DNA of 64,000 nucleotides from positions 22,196,001 to 22,260,000 of the forward strand of contig JBANAY010000003.1 in NCBI GenBank assembly GCA_037952775.1, written 5' to 3'. This document shows positions 59,077 through 64,000 of this stretch, piece by piece. Numbering within the stretch: position 1 is the stretch's first letter; each line of letters opens with the position of its first letter. A model generated the notes under the pieces. It did not search any database and was not told the origin of the DNA. It was given only the letters and a program-made list of their open reading frames with translations. Source of the stretch: Clonostachys chloroleuca. Lineage: Eukaryota; Ascomycota; Sordariomycetes; Hypocreales; Bionectriaceae. Both the position numbers and the translations under genes were made by a program.

Positions 59077-60794
59077 ATGGTATACAGCAGCGAAGGCTTT
59101 ACCTGGACCCCAAGTGGAGGGATCCGTCATGGGCTACCAACCATAGGAGCAGTTGATCCTCCAACATTTTTTGCATCCTCCAAGGATCAAGTTTACGATG
59201 TGATCGTGGTTGGTGCGGGATATGCAGGCTTAGTTGCCTCCCGTGACCTGGCCACACAAGGTGCGTGTCTCGAATGTTAGTCATGAAACTTTCCCGATCG
59301 GCTAACAATATCAAATCAATAGGAAAGAAGACACTGCTTGTTGAAGCTCGTGATCGGCTGGGAGGCCGTACGTGGCATTCAACCATCAATGGATTCAACT
59401 ACGAGATGGGAGGAACCTGGATCCACTGGCACATGCCACACATCTACCGCGAAGTCTCCCACTATGGACTTCAGGATGACTGGGTTGTGACTCAAGTGCC
59501 TGGAGGCAAAGAGGACTACTGCACCTTAACTACTGGAGACCGACAGAGAAACATCTCTCATGAGGAGGAGGTCAGTTATTTTTCCAGATTTGCTATCTTA
59601 TGGAACAACCATTAACATCCGTTGGTTTATGCGCTAGGCCGACCTTTGCGGCAGAGTTTTCAGGATCTTTTGCAACTTAGATGGCAATGACCTCAGAGAG
59701 AAGTGGAAATATGTATTTGGTACTAAGCTTGATCCTCAATTCGCTGCTAAGTGGGACAACCTTAGCTGCAGCGATCGACTGAATCAAATCCGAAATCAGC
59801 TGAGCCCAGAAGAGCTAGCAGCACTAGAAGCTCAGCTCGTCCAGATGGGAGGCAACTCTCCAGATAAGATCGGCTTCTTGAACGCTCTTCTATGGTGGTC
59901 TCTGGGCTCACATACAGGAACCGGGCTGAACGAGATTGCACTTCATACTCGCCTTGCTAGCGGACAAAGTGAACTTCACCGACGAATTTTCGAGCACGCT
60001 GCCAGCACTGGTAACCTCTCCTATGCATTTGGTTATCCTGTTAAGAGCGTCCAGGACAAGAAGGGCCTCGTTACCGTTACAGCAAGAGACGGGTCAGCCT
60101 GGAAAGCAAGGTCTGTGATATCCACAGTGCCCCTCAACGTCCTCGCCGATGTTCAATTTTCGCCAAGTCTTCCTGTTGAAAAGGTGGAGGCTTCAAAGAT
60201 GGGTACAGCGAATCTCTGCAACAAAGTCCACATTGACGTCCAGGGGCCAGATTATTTATCTTGGGGCTCTCTTGCTAGCCCGGGTAAAGGGCTCGTGTCC
60301 GCATTTGCAGATCAACTCACGCCCGCAGACAATACTCATCTCGTGTCGTTTGGCCCGGACCCAAAGTCATCTTTGGGAATAAAACTGAACAACATCGACA
60401 GAATTATTTCTGCTTTCAAACACCTGCTTCCAGCGGAAAAGCGAGATGAAGTTTTGGTGAACAGAATTGTAAGAAGAAATGGAATTCATGGCGATATATC
60501 AGAAGACTGACAGATGGCATAGGTCGCGCATGATTGGAACAACGACGAGTTTGCTAAAGGGACATGGCTTTTTGCGCCTCCCAAGCTTACTACAAAGTAT
60601 CTAGAGGCTCTACAACGGCCTCACGGTAATGTCTACTTCGCTAGTGCGGACTGGTCTGATGGATGGCGTGGATGGATTGACGGGGGGTCCAGAGCGGTAT
60701 GGAAGTAGCTCGGGATGTGATCCAACATCAGAAGGTTGCCAGCAACAATTCGGATGGAAGGACCCAAAACCCCCGCTCTCAATCGAAGCTTTAA
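59077..60794 (+). CDS. Flavin amine oxidase (MAO-N-like), C-terminal frame break
   Basis: FAD enzyme oxidising amines to aldehydes plus ammonia and peroxide. Exons 59077-59260, 59323-59570, 59638-60468 and 60523-60794. Landmarks: FAD motif VVGAGYAGL, GGRTW, MGGTWIHW, NALLWWSLGSHTGTG and the C-terminal ASADWSDGWRGWIDG. As written, the frame then reads SRAVWK and stops at TAG 60708 (482 aa). If the G-run at 60682-60687 had seven bases it would continue VQSGMEVARDVIQHQKV and stop at TAA 60794, as expected for the family (about 511 aa). So either a mild truncation or an assembly error. Near HGO and FAH; could feed aryl aldehydes into that route. Confidence 0.85.
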
Positions 60795-61338
60795 TGGGCG
60801 CTCCCGTCCACGATTGAGTGACTTCAGTTACACTCGCATTATAGTTGGTCTCTGTTAGATAGTGGTAAAGAAGATAATTTGAAGTTGAACATTTTCATCC
60901 AAAAAGCATCAAAGAGTAGAAAACAAAATATTGTGAAAATTTTGACTGGCAAAGTATCTTAAACGATGAAAGCAGCTCATTTGACTGATTCACTATCACA
61001 GAATCGGAAGACTTGAGTAATATTAGTCAAACCACCGACTTGAACGCTATAGTACGTAATGCCAGTGAAATATGCTCTGTGAGTACTGTTTGGGTGGAAT
61101 TCTCACATCGTTTTTCAAAAGCTAGACAAGCTTGATATTTCTACACACTAGAGAATCGAATTGAGAGACTGAGTGTGTTACGAACACGCGACAGAATGCA
61201 GGCAAAGGAGTTTCAGCCCAACTAACAATTTCTATGTGATTTGAGATTTACACATAGCCATTTCTCCGTTTTGTCTCCATCTTGTCTTTGTGATGGTAAA
61301 TTTGAGACTCGACACACAGATTTAGTAATGAAACCTTT
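60795..61338. other. Intergenic (convergent)
   Basis: AT-rich; nothing seen. Confidence 0.5.
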
Positions 61339-63047
61339 TCACATCGACTTGAGCAAGTCCTGGTTGCGAGGCCGCAAGTAGAACTCCACGCCTTCTTGTC
61401 GAACAAACCAAGAATCCTGCAGCTTCCATTCAGCGGTCGGATCAACCAAACTGACCTACAATTGCCATTTGCGCATTAGCCCCATATCTCAGAAAAAAGG
61501 TTAATTGAAATATCCGAATGCCACTTCCACTTACATCGTACTTGAGGAAGAAGCTAGGCAGTATCTTGTAGATCTCTAGCAAGCTGATATTCTTGCCGAT
61601 GCAAGTCCTGTGTCCCTTTCCAAAGGTCATATTGTTTCCATTCATAGACTTCAGGCGCGCCGAATATGTCTCTTCACCTTCATCCACATATGGTAACCAT
61701 CTCTCTGGCCGGAACATGGCTGCGTCTTCTCCATATACTGACTTGTCTCTATGTAAGACCCATGGCGAGGCACCGACAATTGTGCCTGCAGGAAGAAGAG
61801 TACCGCACTCGAGCTGCAAACCTTCGGAGGGAACAATTCTTTCTAATATCATTCCGACTGCTGGGTGAAGCCGAAGCGATTCTTTGACCACGCTGTCGAA
61901 GTAAGGCAAAGCCTGGCTCTCTTTCCACGTCGCGAGCTGGCTAAGACGGCCTTCAGCCTGGGCTTGGATTAGCTCTTCCATGAGCTTCGCGTAAACTCTC
62001 GGGTGCTTGACAGTGTAATACACAATGGCTCTCAATGAAATCGCCGTGGTGTCAGATCCTGCAAATATATTGGTCACCATGTATGAAAAGACTTGCTGGT
62101 CGTCAACCACTGCGGGATGTGTCTCCTTGGCTTGGAGGAAGCGGTCCACGAAGTCTCCGTTACCAGGCGCCGCCCCTCCGCCCTCGCTTCGCTTCATCTC
62201 TTGAAGCCTAACATACAGTCTGTCTCTTGCGAAACTTACAACTGGTCCTGTGGGAGCAGCGAACCAAGCCCAAACCGGATTCTTCTTCAGCAATGTATCA
62301 AGCCATGGGAGCTGGCCCACGATGGCGTGATAATCCATCGAAGTACCGAGAGTGTGCATTATGCCTTCAATATCACGGCCCTGTTCAACGAACCCAAGCG
62401 AAGTACTGCATGTGACTTGCCCAATGACATCGAACGCGTAGAATTGGAGCCAGTCAAATAGTGGACAGCTAGCCCCCGTACTACCAAAGCGCTGATCAAG
62501 TTGCTCAAATAAGCTTTGAATTGTTCGATTAACGAGCGGCTCATAGCTCTGCAGGGTTGTCATGGAATAGGCACTAGCAATGGGGCGTTTGATCTTTGCA
62601 TGGAAGTCCTCATTAAGAGTTGTGAAAAGAGTCTGGGTTGGCTTTCCGTTGGCCATCTGTTGTTGCACGGCATAAAAGGGGCTCTAGAGGCGGCGCGATG
62701 TCAGGTCATTGCATTAAAAATAAATCATAACATGTAGGTGACATCAAACATACCTTGACATAGTGGCTCTTGATTCCGTACACCTGGTTTACATCTTTTG
62801 GGTTCTTGATGCTGACCACACGAGGTCCGAATCTAACGTTGTCGCCATACTTTCGGTGTAAATTTTCCAAAGATACTTGATTGTCGCCTCTTGACACGTT
62901 AACGAGCCTGTATAAATTGCTAAGTTTCGCAAGAAATGGTCCTGGGACTTTAGAAACTCCAGTAGCGAAGTAATTTATAACTAAATGGAGAGTGAAAAGG
63001 GCAAATATAGCCCATAGGAGTATGGGTAGAGATACATTTAGAAGCAT
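61339..63047 (-). CDS. Cytochrome P450 (pisatin-demethylase-like)
   Basis: ER membrane monooxygenase, 519 aa. Exons 63047-62754, 62683-61535 and 61455-61339. N-terminal anchor MLLNVSLPILLWAIFALFTL, then the Pro hinge VPGPFLAKLSNLYR. Motifs: I-helix AGSDTTAIS, K-helix KESLR, PERW and the heme loop FGKGHRTCIG (Cys near residue 459). The last exon (39 codons) is added by splicing and ends LRPRNQDLLKSM. The layout (KYGDNVRFGPRVVSI) most resembles the fungal pisatin demethylase/CYP57-like group, not clearly the phenylacetate 2-hydroxylase group. Substrate unknown; neighbours suggest an aromatic. Confidence 0.9.
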
Positions 63048-64000
63048 TGTGATGGCTGCTGAATCAATACTGAGTCAGCGTCACCTATGAGATATACGGT
63101 CGTTTCTTATACCTTGAATTCCGGCCTAGAGGCTTAGGGCACCCCGCGGGGAAATGTTCACGCTCGGAATCTCGGAAATATGGACAGCCAGTAGGGATCG
63201 ACTTGCCCAGACGTCTGGGGATATCGCTTAACCCCGCTGCACATCTATTAGCTGATGTAGCTTCATCCAATGACATCCATCTATTACCAAGAAATGTTTA
63301 CTAACCCATTCACAACAGCCCACTGAATTAACTACCATTGCCGTCAAAGTAGACATGCCGTAGTACAGGGCCGGAGGGGGAGGAGAATCCTTGAGTTTTT
63401 CCGGCCTCCTGTGAACGCGTCTATATGCTTCCTTCTACCTACCAGTAACTCTTGCAACAATCGGTCAAGGAAAGACGCAAGAAATACATAAACATGATTT
63501 TGATTGACGATTCAAGTACAAACATGACTTTAGAAGCATATCCCGACATGTTTTATACATCATTCGTTGTCTCGCTAGCTTTGGCTTTGTGTAACACCTG
63601 GTTGATTTTATGCTCAGTATTACCAATGCGGAGACGAAGTCTGAGCCGCGTGACCCAAATCCTTGAGTTCTAAAACAATCTAATATCCCCACGATACCAC
63701 CGAGCTTTCCCCGCAATCCACCCTCGCTCGTCTTCGCCAATGTTCTTGCTCGAAATTAATCTGACAGAGAGCATCTGAGTGATGAGCTCTGGTCGTAGGT
63801 CAGTCAGCGTTGGACATGATGCTGAGGTTTGATTGGTCGCATTTTTCCGGATCGACTTGGCTGTTATCGGAAAACGCTCCCCACAGACAAGGTTTATAAG
63901 TTTAGTGTATCAAGATACGTAATAGTGGTAGGCTATTGCAGCCTCATGACTTGAATATCGCTGTATCGGGGAGCCATAATCTCGGTCTCTGATGCGGGCA
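63048..64000. other. Intergenic to the right edge
   Basis: No gene supported. Short frames at 63452-63740 have no coding character. Confidence 0.5.

Overview
The window reads as nuclear DNA of a filamentous ascomycete (Pezizomycotina). Most genes carry introns of about 43-107 nt with GT(A/G)NGT donors, CTRAC-like branch sites and YAG acceptors. The gene families are fungal: a Zn2Cys6 regulator, two HET-domain proteins, two F-box-like proteins, an exo-polygalacturonase, DUF6594, an alpha-kinase fused to a vWA domain, and a subtilase. Intergenic DNA is AT-rich and there is no intact transposon. I cannot name genus or species from the sequence alone. Gene models below were spliced by eye; many coding exons are too short to stand out as long open frames.

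0-16 kb: a gene running off the left edge, a Zn2Cys6 regulator, a probable decayed hypothetical gene, a striking small gene made of 21-nt exons (about 5.6-6.3 kb), a remnant with an in-frame TAG, a small multi-pass membrane protein, a vWA/alpha-kinase gene with a frameshifted N-terminus, and an MFS transporter with a GC-AG intron. 16-31 kb: HET-domain gene, two F-box-like genes, secreted exo-polygalacturonase, alpha/beta hydrolase, a disrupted disordered/coiled-coil protein gene, and a DUF6594 membrane protein.

31-41 kb is a compact catabolic-looking block: zinc alcohol dehydrogenase, two alpha/beta hydrolases, aldehyde dehydrogenase, an EutQ-like cupin and a FAD monooxygenase, partly in divergent pairs. 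43-54 kb holds a subtilase broken by a one-base shift just after its active-site serine motif, an NmrA-like protein (second GC-AG intron), two small signal-peptide/single-TM proteins and a second HET-domain protein. 55-63 kb holds homogentisate dioxygenase and fumarylacetoacetase as a divergent pair, then a flavin amine oxidase and a P450. Together with the aldehyde dehydrogenase this could form an amine -> aldehyde -> acid -> homogentisate -> fumarate + acetoacetate route, which is inference.

Five or six genes carry frame lesions. Four are best repaired by one extra base in or near a homopolymer run, so assembly error must be separated from true pseudogenisation before any biological reading.
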